64,000 bases of DNA from IMG/VR virus record IMGVR_UViG_3300025082_000007, positions 1 through 64,000 of that record, one strand, 5' to 3'. The stretch is from a virus. This document shows, piece by piece, positions 50,930-58,847 of the stretch. The notes beneath the pieces are model-generated. The model was not told the origin of the DNA, searched no databases, and saw nothing but the letters and a program-made list of their open reading frames with translations. The translations under genes and the position numbers were made by a program. Numbering within the stretch: the stretch's first letter is position 1; every line of letters begins with the position of its first letter.

Positions 50930-51719
50930 CATTCGAAGCTGGTCAACGACCGCAGCATCCAACAACTCTTCGCCTCCTGATGGATGGCCCGAGGGGCAGG
51001 CACCTTCAACCGTAAATAATTCGGCCAGAGAGAACATGCGTGCCATTAAGAAGCAGTGGTCGCAGGGCGAGTGGTTCTCCCACGGCGATGACGTTGACAC
51101 CTCGATCATCCGCAAGGACGGCACGAACATCAGCCTCAGCGGCACCCACACCGCCACCTACCACGTTGGCCGGCGCCTTCGAGCCAGGGACACTGCCGGC
51201 GACCTCTACGGCACCATCGAGGCGGTCACTTTCAGTGGCGGTACTCAGGTCACGATGAACTGGGATACCGGCTCTCTCACCGCGACCGTGACGGCGGTCG
51301 AGCTTGCCCTCTTGAGCAAGACCAACCCCTCGTCGCCGCCACAGCTTACAACGATAGAACTGGGCCACGCGAGCGATACGACAATCGCAAGAGCATCTGC
51401 CGGTGAGATTTCTGTAGAGGGCACACAGTTAGCAAAACTTGATGGCAACCTTCAAGATTTGGACACACTCGGCGCAGCATCATCTGATGGGGAGTTTGCA
51501 GTAGCCACTGGTGCTGGTGCTTTGGCCTGGGAGAGTGGCGCTACTCTACGAACGTCGGTTGGCGTTGGTACTGGAGACAGCCCGCAATTCACCGGAATTG
51601 AACTGGGTCACGCTACTGATACCACTATTGCACGGGCGTCCGCTGGTGAGATTTCTGTCGAGGGCGCACAGTTAGCCAAAGAGAGTACGGCAACAGCATT
51701 AGCGATTGCGTTGGGATAA
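50922..51719 (+). CDS. Tail fibre protein with internal repeats
   Basis: 265 residues. The first 50 (MADIRSWSTTAASNNSSPPD, NNSARENMRAIKKQW) are the virion-binding end shared by many podovirus fibres. Residues 146-172 and 227-253 repeat ELGHATDTTIARASAGEISV, a beta-helix-like fibre repeat. There is no receptor-binding tip here; the next two genes probably supply it. GC content starts to fall from this gene on. Confidence 0.7.
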   Translation: MADIRSWSTTAASNNSSPPDGWPEGQAPSTVNNSARENMRAIKKQWSQGEWFSHGDDVDTSIIRKDGTNISLSGTHTATYHVGRRLRARDTAGDLYGTIEAVTFSGGTQVTMNWDTGSLTATVTAVELALLSKTNPSSPPQLTTIELGHASDTTIARASAGEISVEGTQLAKLDGNLQDLDTLGAASSDGEFAVATGAGALAWESGATLRTSVGVGTGDSPQFTGIELGHATDTTIARASAGEISVEGAQLAKESTATALAIALG

Positions 51720-51741
51720 TATAGAAAGAGAGAGCAAAGTC

Positions 51742-52089
51742 ATGGCTAACACCTTCAAACTCGTCACAAAGGCGAATGTGACCAGCCTAGATGTCATTTA
51801 TACTGTTGCCGCTAGTACAACCACCGTTGTTCTCGGGCTTATGCTGGGCAACACAACTGGGGCCGCAACAACTGCCACTGTGACATTGGGGTCTGATACT
51901 GCCGGGCGCTCAGGGAATAACGATGAGGCAAACCAGACGGTTGAACTGGTCACGAGCGTGCCTGTGCTTGGAAACGCAACGCTAGAGCTGCTTGCGGGAA
52001 ATAAGATCGTCATGGAGGCCACTGATACACTCAGTGTGTCGGCTGGAGCATCCACCGATGTCACCCTGTCTATCATGGAGATAACGTGA
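51742..52089 (+). CDS. Fibre-associated beta-rich protein
   Basis: 115 residues (VTSLDVIYTVAASTTTVVLG), Thr/Val-rich throughout like a jelly-roll or fibre subunit. It follows the fibre gene and is followed by the C1q-like protein. It may cap or attach to fibres; no family recognised. Confidence 0.5.
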   Translation: MANTFKLVTKANVTSLDVIYTVAASTTTVVLGLMLGNTTGAATTATVTLGSDTAGRSGNNDEANQTVELVTSVPVLGNATLELLAGNKIVMEATDTLSVSAGASTDVTLSIMEIT

Positions 52090-52910
52090 TGCGTTATATT
52101 GGGACGACTCCAAACCAGTACGGTGATACGCTCCTTACATCTGATGCGGACGACCAGATAAATGTCAAAGTCGGTGGCGCTGAGGATTTCAGGATATCTG
52201 CTAATACACTGAGTGTGCTGTCTGGCACGACCCTCAATATTGATAGTGGCGCGACCATAGCGAATAGTGGGACTGCTACTGGGTTTGGCAGCGGCCTTGC
52301 TTCCGGTGATGTAATTCCAGCGGATGATGGATCAGTTGGTGCGCCAGGATTATCGTTTGCCGATGATACAGACAACGGCCTTTACCGCATTGGCGCTGAC
52401 AATTTCGGCGTGGCCGTTGCTGGCGCTTTGGCGATGGAGTTTGACCCCATTGGCGCGGTGCAACTGCCCTTGCAGCCCAGCTTCAATGCCTATAGTGGCA
52501 CCAACCAAGCCTCCGCAACTGGCGACGGCACTGTTGTAACTGTAGGCTTTGACGTTGAGCGACACGATATCAATGCTGATTACAACACTAGCACCTTCAC
52601 ATTTACAGCACCAGTGGACGGTACTTATCTGCTTACGTTTAGTGTCCGTTTTGATGATGCCACGACTGCTAACGATGAAGCTACCTTCAATATCAATACG
52701 TCAAACTACCTTTATAATCATATAATCCATCCCGGCTATTTGGTAGAGCAAGACAGTGGAGCGGAACGGGTCTACTGGAGAATGCAAGCGTTGGTTTATA
52801 TGGACGCGGCGGACACTTCAACCTGTAGTATGGCAGTGAAAGGCGCGACCAAGATTGTTGATGTACGAAACGATCAGGCGACTACATTCAGTGGCGTTCT
52901 GATAGCTTAG
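52089..52910 (+). CDS. Tail fibre tip protein with C1q-like domain
   Basis: 273 residues from an ATG overlapping the previous stop. The front 130 residues are fibre-like (QINVKVGGAEDFRISANTLS, LNIDSGATIANSGTATG). The C-terminal 140 (PSFNAYSGTNQA, STFTFTAPVDGTYLLTFSVR, ATFNINTSNYLYNHII) resemble the C1q/TNF-type trimer domain used by phage receptor-binding tips. Likely the adhesion protein. Confidence 0.65.
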   Translation: MRYIGTTPNQYGDTLLTSDADDQINVKVGGAEDFRISANTLSVLSGTTLNIDSGATIANSGTATGFGSGLASGDVIPADDGSVGAPGLSFADDTDNGLYRIGADNFGVAVAGALAMEFDPIGAVQLPLQPSFNAYSGTNQASATGDGTVVTVGFDVERHDINADYNTSTFTFTAPVDGTYLLTFSVRFDDATTANDEATFNINTSNYLYNHIIHPGYLVEQDSGAERVYWRMQALVYMDAADTSTCSMAVKGATKIVDVRNDQATTFSGVLIA

Positions 52911-52919
52911 GAGAGAGTT

Positions 52920-53252
52920 ATGGCCGATATGCTTACGATCACCGTCGAATATAAGGGCAAGACATTCACTAAGTCTGTGGATGGGAGCGCCCTCAAGGCT
53001 TTGGAAAACGACCTGCGCGACACGGGCGATATGGATGACCCCTGTGATGTTGTTGGCTGGATATTCGCCGGGCCATTCGCTGGGAAAATCAACAACTGCG
53101 CCAAGAAGATGGCGAGGGCTGAAGTTGAACGGCTCAAGGCTGACCCTGCCGTGACCACGATGCCAGCAACAGATGATGCTCTTGTTGAGTCTGCTGCTGC
53201 CGCGCCGGGGTACAAAAACCGTTCAGCACGGGATGCTGAGGTGAACGAATAG
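52920..53252 (+). CDS. Small protein between fibre and lysis genes
   Basis: 110 residues (MADMLTITVEYKGKTFTKSV, then VEYKGKTF, GPFAGKINNCAKKMARAEVE). GGAGAGAGTT precedes it. No family recognised; small acidic/helical protein. Confidence 0.5.
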   Translation: MADMLTITVEYKGKTFTKSVDGSALKALENDLRDTGDMDDPCDVVGWIFAGPFAGKINNCAKKMARAEVERLKADPAVTTMPATDDALVESAAAAPGYKNRSARDAEVNE

Positions 53253-53292
53253 GGCACCAAGGCCGCGCACCCCAAACCAGAGGGAGCCGAGG

Positions 53293-53457
53293 ATGACTGA
53301 TCAGCACGTATATCCCGTGGGCGATCTGAGGGAACACGAGACCGAGGGTGGCGACTGCTGGTGTAAGCCACGGGTGTTCTGGACGTCCCGACAGGATCGG
53401 CTGGTGGCGCACAACAGCCTGGACCGGCGCGAGGACTACGAGGGGGCGGTACATTGA
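53293..53457 (+). CDS. Short conserved phage protein (DLREH motif)
   Basis: 54 residues; GGAGCCGAGG precedes the ATG. VYPVGDLREHETEGGDCWCK with PRVFW matches short phage proteins of the pattern DLxxH...CWCxP, common near lysis genes. The two cysteines (CWC) may bind metal. Function unknown. Confidence 0.6.
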   Translation: MTDQHVYPVGDLREHETEGGDCWCKPRVFWTSRQDRLVAHNSLDRREDYEGAVH

Positions 53458-53470
53458 CCATAGGTGATAC

Positions 53471-53599
53471 ATGACCCAATCTCTAGCCCTCATCGCCCTT
53501 GGTATCGTCGCGGCTCTCCGTCGTTTTCGATGGACGCTGATGCTCGTCTGCGCGGGGTTCTTGATCGGGCTGGGCTACTACGTTGCAGGGCTGGTATAG
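53471..53599 (+). CDS. Small two-helix membrane protein, holin candidate
   Basis: 42 residues. LALIALGIVAALRRFRWTLM has a short hydrophobic helix, then a basic loop, then LVCAGFLIGLGYYVAGLV as a second. Such two-segment proteins at the head of a lysis cassette can be holins. TAGGTGAT precedes the ATG but a Shine-Dalgarno is weak. Confidence 0.45.
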   Translation: MTQSLALIALGIVAALRRFRWTLMLVCAGFLIGLGYYVAGLV

Positions 53600-53601
53600 C
53601 C

Positions 53602-53952
53602 ATGACGCCCACCAACTCTCCTGTCCTACCAGTGTCGTGTCCGTTGCGACGACCGAACTGGGTACAGTATGTCCTGACAATCGTCATTGTTATAGTCGGC
53701 GGCGTTTTCGTGTATGGACAGTTGACACAAAAGGTTATCTCATTGTCTGAAGCTCATGCAGCGAGCGAGAAGGTCACCGCAGAGGTCACAGTGGCTGTGC
53801 AAAATCAGAGCATTGAACAGGCTGTGCTAAAACAGCAAGTCGAGAACATTCAGACGGAACAACGAGAGTTTCGTGCAGAAGTGAAGGACTCCCTAAAGGA
53901 GATAGTGCGTAAGATCGATGGTCGCTTCACAAGAAGAGGAGATATCCCATGA
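53602..53952 (+). CDS. Membrane-anchored coiled-coil lysis-cassette protein
   Basis: 116 residues from MTPTNSPVLPVSCPLRRPNW; a longer 162-codon frame lacks support. One transmembrane helix (YVLTIVIVIVGGVFVYGQL) is followed by a coiled coil (AVLKQQVENIQTEQREFRAE). It overlaps the holin-like gene that follows by four bases. It may be a holin-associated or antiholin-type protein; a similar layout occurs in the product at 55.1-55.4 kb. Confidence 0.5.
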   Translation: MTPTNSPVLPVSCPLRRPNWVQYVLTIVIVIVGGVFVYGQLTQKVISLSEAHAASEKVTAEVTVAVQNQSIEQAVLKQQVENIQTEQREFRAEVKDSLKEIVRKIDGRFTRRGDIP

Positions 53953-54128
53953 CGTTTCTTTCAGGTAAGAAGACGTATATCATTGCAACTCTAATGGTTG
54001 CTGTCGGTATCGTTCAAGGTTTAACTGGTGAAGTCGCGGCGTGGCAAGGTGTGATTGATAATGCATTGATCATCTTGAACGGTGTCGGTTTCGCTGCGAT
54101 TCGTGCTGGTGTTGCGAAAGCATCGTAA
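53949..54128 (+). CDS. Holin-like small membrane protein
   Basis: 59 residues starting MTFLSGKKTYIIATLMVAVG. There is a hydrophobic helix (IIATLMVAVGIVQGLTG), then a less hydrophobic one (NALIILNGVGFAAIRAGV), no signal peptide and a short basic end. Small membrane proteins of this kind before an endolysin form lesions that release it. Starts in an overlap with the previous gene and ends in TAATG with the spanin gene. Confidence 0.65.
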   Translation: MTFLSGKKTYIIATLMVAVGIVQGLTGEVAAWQGVIDNALIILNGVGFAAIRAGVAKAS

Positions 54129-54373
54129 TGTTCTCTTGGCTATCACTAGCCAATATTCTGTTCAAGGTCGTCAACAACGTGTTGGCGCACCTTGAGCGGA
54201 AGGAGTTGATGGATGCTGGTGAGTTGAAGGCTATTCAAAAGAACAATGAGGTTGCACTGAAGTCAGTGCAGAAAGCTAATGAAATCGAACGTGAGATTGA
54301 TAGGGCTAGTGAGTCTGCTATTACTAAGCGGATGCTTCGGTGGACCCGCCGCTGGAGTAGTAACGATACATGA
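54128..54373 (+). CDS. Inner-membrane spanin (Rz-like), complete copy
   Basis: 81 residues. MFSWLSLANILFKVVNNVLA is a membrane anchor, then HLERKELMDAGELKAIQKNN starts the coiled coil. The ending (EREIDRASESAITKRMLRW) differs from the left copy. The o-spanin gene is nested in its 3' part. The one-base overlap with the holin-like stop indicates coupled translation. Confidence 0.7.
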   Translation: MFSWLSLANILFKVVNNVLAHLERKELMDAGELKAIQKNNEVALKSVQKANEIEREIDRASESAITKRMLRWTRRWSSNDT

Positions 54374-54905
54374 TGCATGTGTCCTGTTTGGACCGCTGTA
54401 CATGTCTCCTGCTACTCAGTCGTTTTGGCAACAGGGTGCTATTCGCGGACATGCGGGTGTAATCAGTGATCGGCGTGATGTTGTGAAGCATAACCAGAAA
54501 TACGCTGACATTTGCGAGAAGGGCGATCCCAATGCCAAATTTCAGTTCCCGAAGCCAGATAAATCTAGCCCAGTGCCACCCAAACCTTCAGCGCGTATTC
54601 AATGAAGTAGTCAAGACATTTGACTGTACAATATTCACTGGTGAACGTGGACAAGAGCAACAAGATGAGTTGTTTCGACAAGGCAAAACAAAGGTCAAGT
54701 TCCCTGGAAGCAAACACAATCAATCTCCATCCCTCGCAGTTGATGCCGCCCCATACCCTATCGATTGGCATGATCGGGAACGTGCATCCTTCTTTGCTGG
54801 ATACGTCTTGGGCATTGCCAGCGAACTGGACATTGAGCTACGATGGGGTGGAGATTGGGACCAAGACTGGCAAGTCAGGGATAACAACTTCGATGACTTG
54901 TGGCA
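54159..54905 (+). repeat. Right copy of duplicated lysis cassette
   Basis: Partner of the repeat at the window start, with identical blocks of 127, 74 and 65 bases separated by diverged DNA. Downstream of the endolysin stop the two copies share nothing that I can see. Confidence 0.9.
54279..54605 (+). CDS. Outer-membrane lipoprotein spanin (Rz1-like), second copy
   Basis: 108 residues. The lipoprotein signal ends in LLLLSGC, Cys about residue 19. The mature part (VTIHDACVLFGPLYMSPATQ, then SDRRDVVKHNQKYADIC) aligns with the left copy. A proline-rich tail PVPPKPS suits a spanin that spans the cell wall. Nested in the i-spanin frame and overlapping the endolysin. Confidence 0.65.
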   Translation: MKSNVRLIGLVSLLLLSGCFGGPAAGVVTIHDACVLFGPLYMSPATQSFWQQGAIRGHAGVISDRRDVVKHNQKYADICEKGDPNAKFQFPKPDKSSPVPPKPSARIQ

Positions 54906-54924
54906 CTTTGAGTTGGTGATGTAA
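54532..54924 (+). CDS. Endolysin, M15/VanY-type peptidase, second copy
   Basis: 130 residues. Catalytic zinc residues His62, Asp71 and His125 are all kept (SKHNQSPSLAVD, LWHFE). Two DNA blocks are identical to the left copy, and the front and the last four residues differ. Starts inside the o-spanin gene. Which copy belongs to which replication region cannot be told from sequence alone. Confidence 0.82.
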   Translation: MPNFSSRSQINLAQCHPNLQRVFNEVVKTFDCTIFTGERGQEQQDELFRQGKTKVKFPGSKHNQSPSLAVDAAPYPIDWHDRERASFFAGYVLGIASELDIELRWGGDWDQDWQVRDNNFDDLWHFELVM

Positions 54925-54925
54925 G

Positions 54926-55111
54926 ATGGTAGGCCAATTCGATTTTGGATTTGGGCCTGGGATGGAAGATCCTGGGAGTGCCTTTGACTTTGGTCTTGGT
55001 CCCGCATCAGGTCCACCTACTGAATTAGAACTTAGAGAAAAAGACCCTCAGTTTAATATCTCTGAGAGAGAGAATGCTGAATTAGATGCTATCTTTGGTC
55101 GGACCTCCTAG
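54926..55111 (+). CDS. Small hypothetical protein with GFGPG repeats
   Basis: 61 residues with two similar units, FDFGFGPG and FDFGLGPASG, then an acidic tail. It starts one base after the endolysin stop. No family recognised. Confidence 0.45.
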   Translation: MVGQFDFGFGPGMEDPGSAFDFGLGPASGPPTELELREKDPQFNISERENAELDAIFGRTS

Positions 55112-55394
55112 TGAGGGGTTAGGTCCAGGTGTGGAAGAGTTAGACACCTTCCGAACTCTTATAACTGTCGGTGGCGCTTTACTAACGCTGGCGGGAGCTT
55201 GGTTCGCTGTCAAATATGGGCTGAAGTCCAATACTGAAAAGATCGATAAACTCTCAAGACAAGTCGAGGTGCAGTGGAAGCGCCTCGATGAGGTTAGTGT
55301 TGAAACTCAGAAGTTTGAAACTACGATTTCATGGCAGCGTAAAGATATTGATGACCTACGTGAAGAACAGAGATACCAGAGTCGTAAATCTTAA
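55086..55394 (+). CDS. Membrane-anchored coiled-coil protein
   Basis: 102 residues; a GTG at 55131 is an alternative start and better placed after GAGGGG. FRTLITVGGALLTLAGAWFA is one membrane helix, then a coiled coil (NTEKIDKLSRQVEVQWKRLD). Layout similar to the product at 53.6-53.95 kb. Possibly a second holin-associated protein. Overlaps the previous gene by 26 bases. Confidence 0.5.
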   Translation: MLSLVGPPSEGLGPGVEELDTFRTLITVGGALLTLAGAWFAVKYGLKSNTEKIDKLSRQVEVQWKRLDEVSVETQKFETTISWQRKDIDDLREEQRYQSRKS

Positions 55395-55437
55395 CCCCGG
55401 TTACTTCCTTACAGCCAGACGATGATCGTCAGCTTTG

Positions 55438-56064
55438 CTATAGTTCTGAGCTGCCCTCTCCAGACGGATCTGTATTGCTGAATGTAGCAGTTCTTCTTTT
55501 CTTCCTGAGCCCAGGTCTATGCCCTGGTCTAACGCACCCAACCTCACCCTCTACAAAGCCGTGGTCGGGATCACGTGATCCCAATTTTACTAACTCTTCA
55601 TCAGTGTGCTTGTATGTAGCAGCTATATCTAGCTCAGGCTCAGAGCCGTCAACCATTGTCATCGCTTCGACGCGCATGAAATGAGGCTGACGAACACTCT
55701 TGATCTTCCCTTCATTACGCAACATGATCTCCAGGCGAGCTAGCGCACACCAAGCTACTTGAGCAGCATGAAGCACATCAAAATCTTCTGAGTTCTGCTT
55801 CATCCCTCCTGTATCGTCTAGCATATGTCCTAAGAGAGCGTCAGAATAACGTTCGATACCGTTCTCCACCTCCAAGTAGCCCATGTCGCCAGAGCTAGTA
55901 TTATACTTTTTCACAGCACACTCATTTGAAACTATAGCCACTTCCCGGAGTGCTAGAGGAAAGCGAGCTACACAGCCGGTATATATCGGCACCTTCTCAC
56001 CATCCTTCTTGGACTTGCTATCGTCTTTAGTGGGGCCGTAGTTATCTAAATGCCTATCTTTCAT
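55438..56064 (-). CDS. DUF5664 (dATP/dGTP diphosphohydrolase-like) protein
   Basis: 208 residues. GEKVPIYTGCVARFPLALRE, VEVENG-type strand, IERYSDALLGHMLD and DFDVLHAAQVAWCALARLEI fit the DUF5664 pattern, a MazG-related nucleotide pyrophosphohydrolase-like family. It could tune dATP/dGTP during phage replication. The C-terminal 60 residues are basic and hold the 16-bp palindrome in frame as SRDPD. ATG overlaps the previous stop (ATGA). Confidence 0.65.
   Translation of the reverse strand: MKDRHLDNYGPTKDDSKSKKDGEKVPIYTGCVARFPLALREVAIVSNECAVKKYNTSSGDMGYLEVENGIERYSDALLGHMLDDTGGMKQNSEDFDVLHAAQVAWCALARLEIMLRNEGKIKSVRQPHFMRVEAMTMVDGSEPELDIAATYKHTDEELVKLGSRDPDHGFVEGEVGCVRPGHRPGLRKKRRTATFSNTDPSGEGSSEL
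55567..55582. repeat. 16-bp palindrome, copy 1 of 4
   Basis: GGGATCACGTGATCCC, perfect palindrome, inside the DUF5664 gene where it encodes GSRDPD. Confidence 0.9.
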
Positions 56065-56435
56065 TCTAGATCTCCTATTTCTTCAAAATTGTGCATATAG
56101 TGAACGATCTCCAGAAAATCGTCAGCGCTGAGAGTGACGAGCCAAGGCTTGTGATCCTTGCGGTGGAACACTACTGGTGTCATCCCAGCGTCAGGGTCTT
56201 GCTCTCCCTCCAGTTTTTCGAGAGCATCATAAAGGTTCAATTGCTGGCGAAGCTTTATCTCAAGAGCGAAGCTGATCCCTGCTGGGCGAAGGTTGTGCAT
56301 GTTATGGATTACGTCAGGGCTATCTGGTCCTCCCTTCCGTTGTTTCCCTCGCTCAGCTTCCCATCCCCACCCTTTCAGAAGCTTGGAAACCTCTAGCTCC
56401 CCTCGTATACCTTTGTCGCGGCTAAACTTACTCAT
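56061..56435 (-). CDS. Hjc-like Holliday junction resolvase/PD-(D/E)XK nuclease
   Basis: 124 residues. RDKGIRGELEVSKLLKGWGW has the early Glu13; Asp41 in GPDSPDVI and Glu59-x-Lys61 in FALEIKLRQQ complete the PD-(D/E)XK site, as in archaeal-type Hjc resolvases. It would resolve junctions for this second replication set, parallel to RusA in the first. Overlaps the DUF5664 gene by four bases. Confidence 0.7.
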   Translation of the reverse strand: MSKFSRDKGIRGELEVSKLLKGWGWEAERGKQRKGGPDSPDVIHNMHNLRPAGISFALEIKLRQQLNLYDALEKLEGEQDPDAGMTPVVFHRKDHKPWLVTLSADDFLEIVHYMHNFEEIGDLE

Positions 56436-56494
56436 TTGCAATCCCTAAACCTAGCCATTTTTCGAAAGATGCGCCTTTGATACCCCAGTCCGTA

Positions 56495-56740
56495 TCAGCC
56501 TCCATTCAAGCTTGCGGCAAGAGCCTCGGCCTCGATGACGGCGATGGCGAAAGCGCAGCGGTTGCTCTTGCCCCAAAATTGGCGGTCCCAGACCTCGACC
56601 ACGCGGATAGCTCCACGAGCGCGGTCACTGATCATGGCGACATCTTCGACGCCATCTTCGACCTCGATGACGGCGACCTTGCCGTAGCGGCCCCAGCAAC
56701 TGCCGGGCATCTGGGCGGTGGCGGTTTTGGTGATGAACAT
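56495..56740 (-). CDS. Small conserved phage protein
   Basis: 81 residues (VAVIEVEDGVEDVAMISDRA, then GAIRVVEVW and FAIAVIEAEALAASLN), a short family found near phage replication genes. Its base composition is GC-richer than its neighbours. GGAGACAGCAG precedes the ATG. Function unknown. Confidence 0.55.
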   Translation of the reverse strand: MFITKTATAQMPGSCWGRYGKVAVIEVEDGVEDVAMISDRARGAIRVVEVWDRQFWGKSNRCAFAIAVIEAEALAASLNGG

Positions 56741-56806
56741 CTGCTGTCTCCTATCTCGGGGTTGCGAATACTGGAACCACTACTATTATTTTAGGATGTT
56801 CCCAAG

Positions 56807-58813
56807 TCATTTGCGGTATCTCTCTCCTTCCCATACCTCACCGCGTATAGGCCAATTTCGATACCACTTCGCGGTGCGGGTTTCCATGATCTCTTGAAAC
56901 TCCTCAACAGAGCCATAGCCATTTGGTACGTCGCACACCACCTCATCATAGACAGAGAGGATCACAGGATACCCAGCCTTCTCTGCGGCCAGCTCAGCGA
57001 GCTTTAGTATCTCACGGCTCATAGCCTGGACAGCGTTTTCTGTCAGCTTCCCACCATAGGTGTGAACACGCTGCCATCGCCCTTCTTTATGCGACATATA
57101 GGTGAGCTTGGGGACAGGCTCGCAATCACATTCCCCATTCATACAATCCTCCCTCTCTTTCGGCTTGTGCCAGGGGGGCATACCCAAGCGGATGTCAGGT
57201 GCCCAGTACCACAGACGTTTACCGTTGGGGAGGATCATCGTGAGCCAACCATCAACACGCTCAAAAGAGATGCCGCTTACTTCATCCCAAAAAAGTTTAT
57301 CAGGATATATGACCGCATCGAAAGCTAGCTCCTGAAGATTATGCCAGAGGTCCACAGTCATAGGATGCTCATCTCTCCAAGCTCGGCATATTTTAATGAC
57401 CCGTCCATCCGTGTGACGATCACTGTCATCGAAATTTCGCCACGCACCTAAAGCGCCTTGATATCCAAATGCAAGTTCCCCTGTCTTTCCATCCTGGCGT
57501 TCAAGAGGGTGGGACTTTTTAGTAATTGTTCCGGTAGGTAGTCCATGGATTTTCTCTCCCATCCTCTCATAGATTAGTTCGCCGTCAATAAACGCTTGCA
57601 TCTTCCACTCTTCCCTGGCCACAAAAGCCAGGACGATAGCTTCGATGCTAGCAAAATCCCCTGCGATGATACGACTACCCTCTGATGCTGTGATCCAATG
57701 CCGCGAAGCATTACCCACCGCTTCCATAGCGTCACCATAGAGAGCATCAAGAAACTTAGCGCTGCCATGATTGATGTCGCTCACCATCTGATCAGGGTCT
57801 ACTCCATCCCCGCGAGTGAGATTTAGCGGCTGAAATCCTGATCCCGTATTACGACCAGTAGCGGCACCGTGATATCTAGTTTGCCATCGCGCTCTACCAT
57901 CATTGCCACAGTGACGGATCATCGCATCCATCTTCTTTGTGCTTGCGCGAGCATAGCGGCGGCGGATGTTGAGAGCCTTCCTCACCTCCCCCTGTGGACT
58001 ATCAGGACCATCAAGGAGATCATCGATAGTGTCCTTTTGAAGGTTCTCCATCTCCAGCCCGCGCTCAGCTAACCAATCTAATACCTTGTCTCGCTGCCCA
58101 GGCTTCAACCCAGTCATCTCTTTGAACTCGTCCTCCAGGTCAGCAGCCCTATCCTCAACGATACGTCGAGCGCCAACGATCCCAGATCGATCCAGCCTCA
58201 TTCCCCGGTGCGCCACTTTGAAATCGTGTAGCCAGATATCTTCCTCCGGTTCCGGCAGCAAGCCTAGGAAGTTCCCAACCTGACGTTCAAGGTGTACGTC
58301 CCGATCACAATACTTCACAAACTTGGCCAAGTCCTCAGGAGGTATCTCGATCTTGGATGTCTTGAGATGAAGCTTGCTGTATTTGGTGATGAGCCGCCCA
58401 CCTTCTGGGTCCTTACCAGGGAGCCCAAGAGGGCCACAGAGGCGGTCCAGTGCCGCGGGGAGGGCATAGTAGCAAGCGAGAGCCATACTGTCCCTCCAGC
58501 GATCTAAAGGTATCTCAGGCCACCCCAGGCACTTGACACCTATGTTCTCCCAGATTGAAACTTCGAAGGCTGCGTTGTGCGCTTCAATCAGTTGGTGTTT
58601 ACATTGTACCAGCTCCATTAGACTGAAGAGGTTATCTTCGTGGCGACCGTTTATTTTACCCACGGCAGGGTTCAACCAGTTGTATATCGGGCTGTCGCCC
58701 ACTGCCCAACTAGCGCAGATGATTTCGGTGCTGGGATGTTCGGAATAAGACCATGCACCGACCTTAGTTAGGTCAGCCTCGCTGCGGGTTTCGAAGTCGA
58801 GGACGATGGTCAT
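56807..58813 (-). CDS. Family A DNA polymerase with 3'-5' exonuclease
   Basis: 668 residues from MTIVLDFETRSEADLTKVGA. The exonuclease domain has Asp6-x-Glu8 (LDFETRS), NAAFEVSIWEN, and YCDRDVHLE at 168-176. The polymerase domain has motif A GDFASIEAIVL (Asp386), motif B DGKTGELAFGYQGALGA and motif C SVYDEVVCDVP, where His of HDE is Tyr. This is the replicative polymerase type of many siphophages. It has no 5' nuclease domain. It lies with ssDNA-binding, nuclease and helicase genes. Confidence 0.9.
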   Translation of the reverse strand: MTIVLDFETRSEADLTKVGAWSYSEHPSTEIICASWAVGDSPIYNWLNPAVGKINGRHEDNLFSLMELVQCKHQLIEAHNAAFEVSIWENIGVKCLGWPEIPLDRWRDSMALACYYALPAALDRLCGPLGLPGKDPEGGRLITKYSKLHLKTSKIEIPPEDLAKFVKYCDRDVHLERQVGNFLGLLPEPEEDIWLHDFKVAHRGMRLDRSGIVGARRIVEDRAADLEDEFKEMTGLKPGQRDKVLDWLAERGLEMENLQKDTIDDLLDGPDSPQGEVRKALNIRRRYARASTKKMDAMIRHCGNDGRARWQTRYHGAATGRNTGSGFQPLNLTRGDGVDPDQMVSDINHGSAKFLDALYGDAMEAVGNASRHWITASEGSRIIAGDFASIEAIVLAFVAREEWKMQAFIDGELIYERMGEKIHGLPTGTITKKSHPLERQDGKTGELAFGYQGALGAWRNFDDSDRHTDGRVIKICRAWRDEHPMTVDLWHNLQELAFDAVIYPDKLFWDEVSGISFERVDGWLTMILPNGKRLWYWAPDIRLGMPPWHKPKEREDCMNGECDCEPVPKLTYMSHKEGRWQRVHTYGGKLTENAVQAMSREILKLAELAAEKAGYPVILSVYDEVVCDVPNGYGSVEEFQEIMETRTAKWYRNWPIRGEVWEGERYRK

Positions 58814-58847
58814 TTGTATCTCTCTACCCAGTTTAGGTCTTTCGTCA

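Noticed and set aside
55418-55430. Palindrome GACGATGATCGTC between convergent genes
   Set aside because: Could be a terminator but no T-run follows on either strand; 13 bases are too few to interpret.
55438-58813. 2-aminoadenine (Z) genome system
   Set aside because: A polymerase and a dATP/dGTP hydrolase-like gene are present but no PurZ-type synthetase is in the window; kept only as a low-interest hint.
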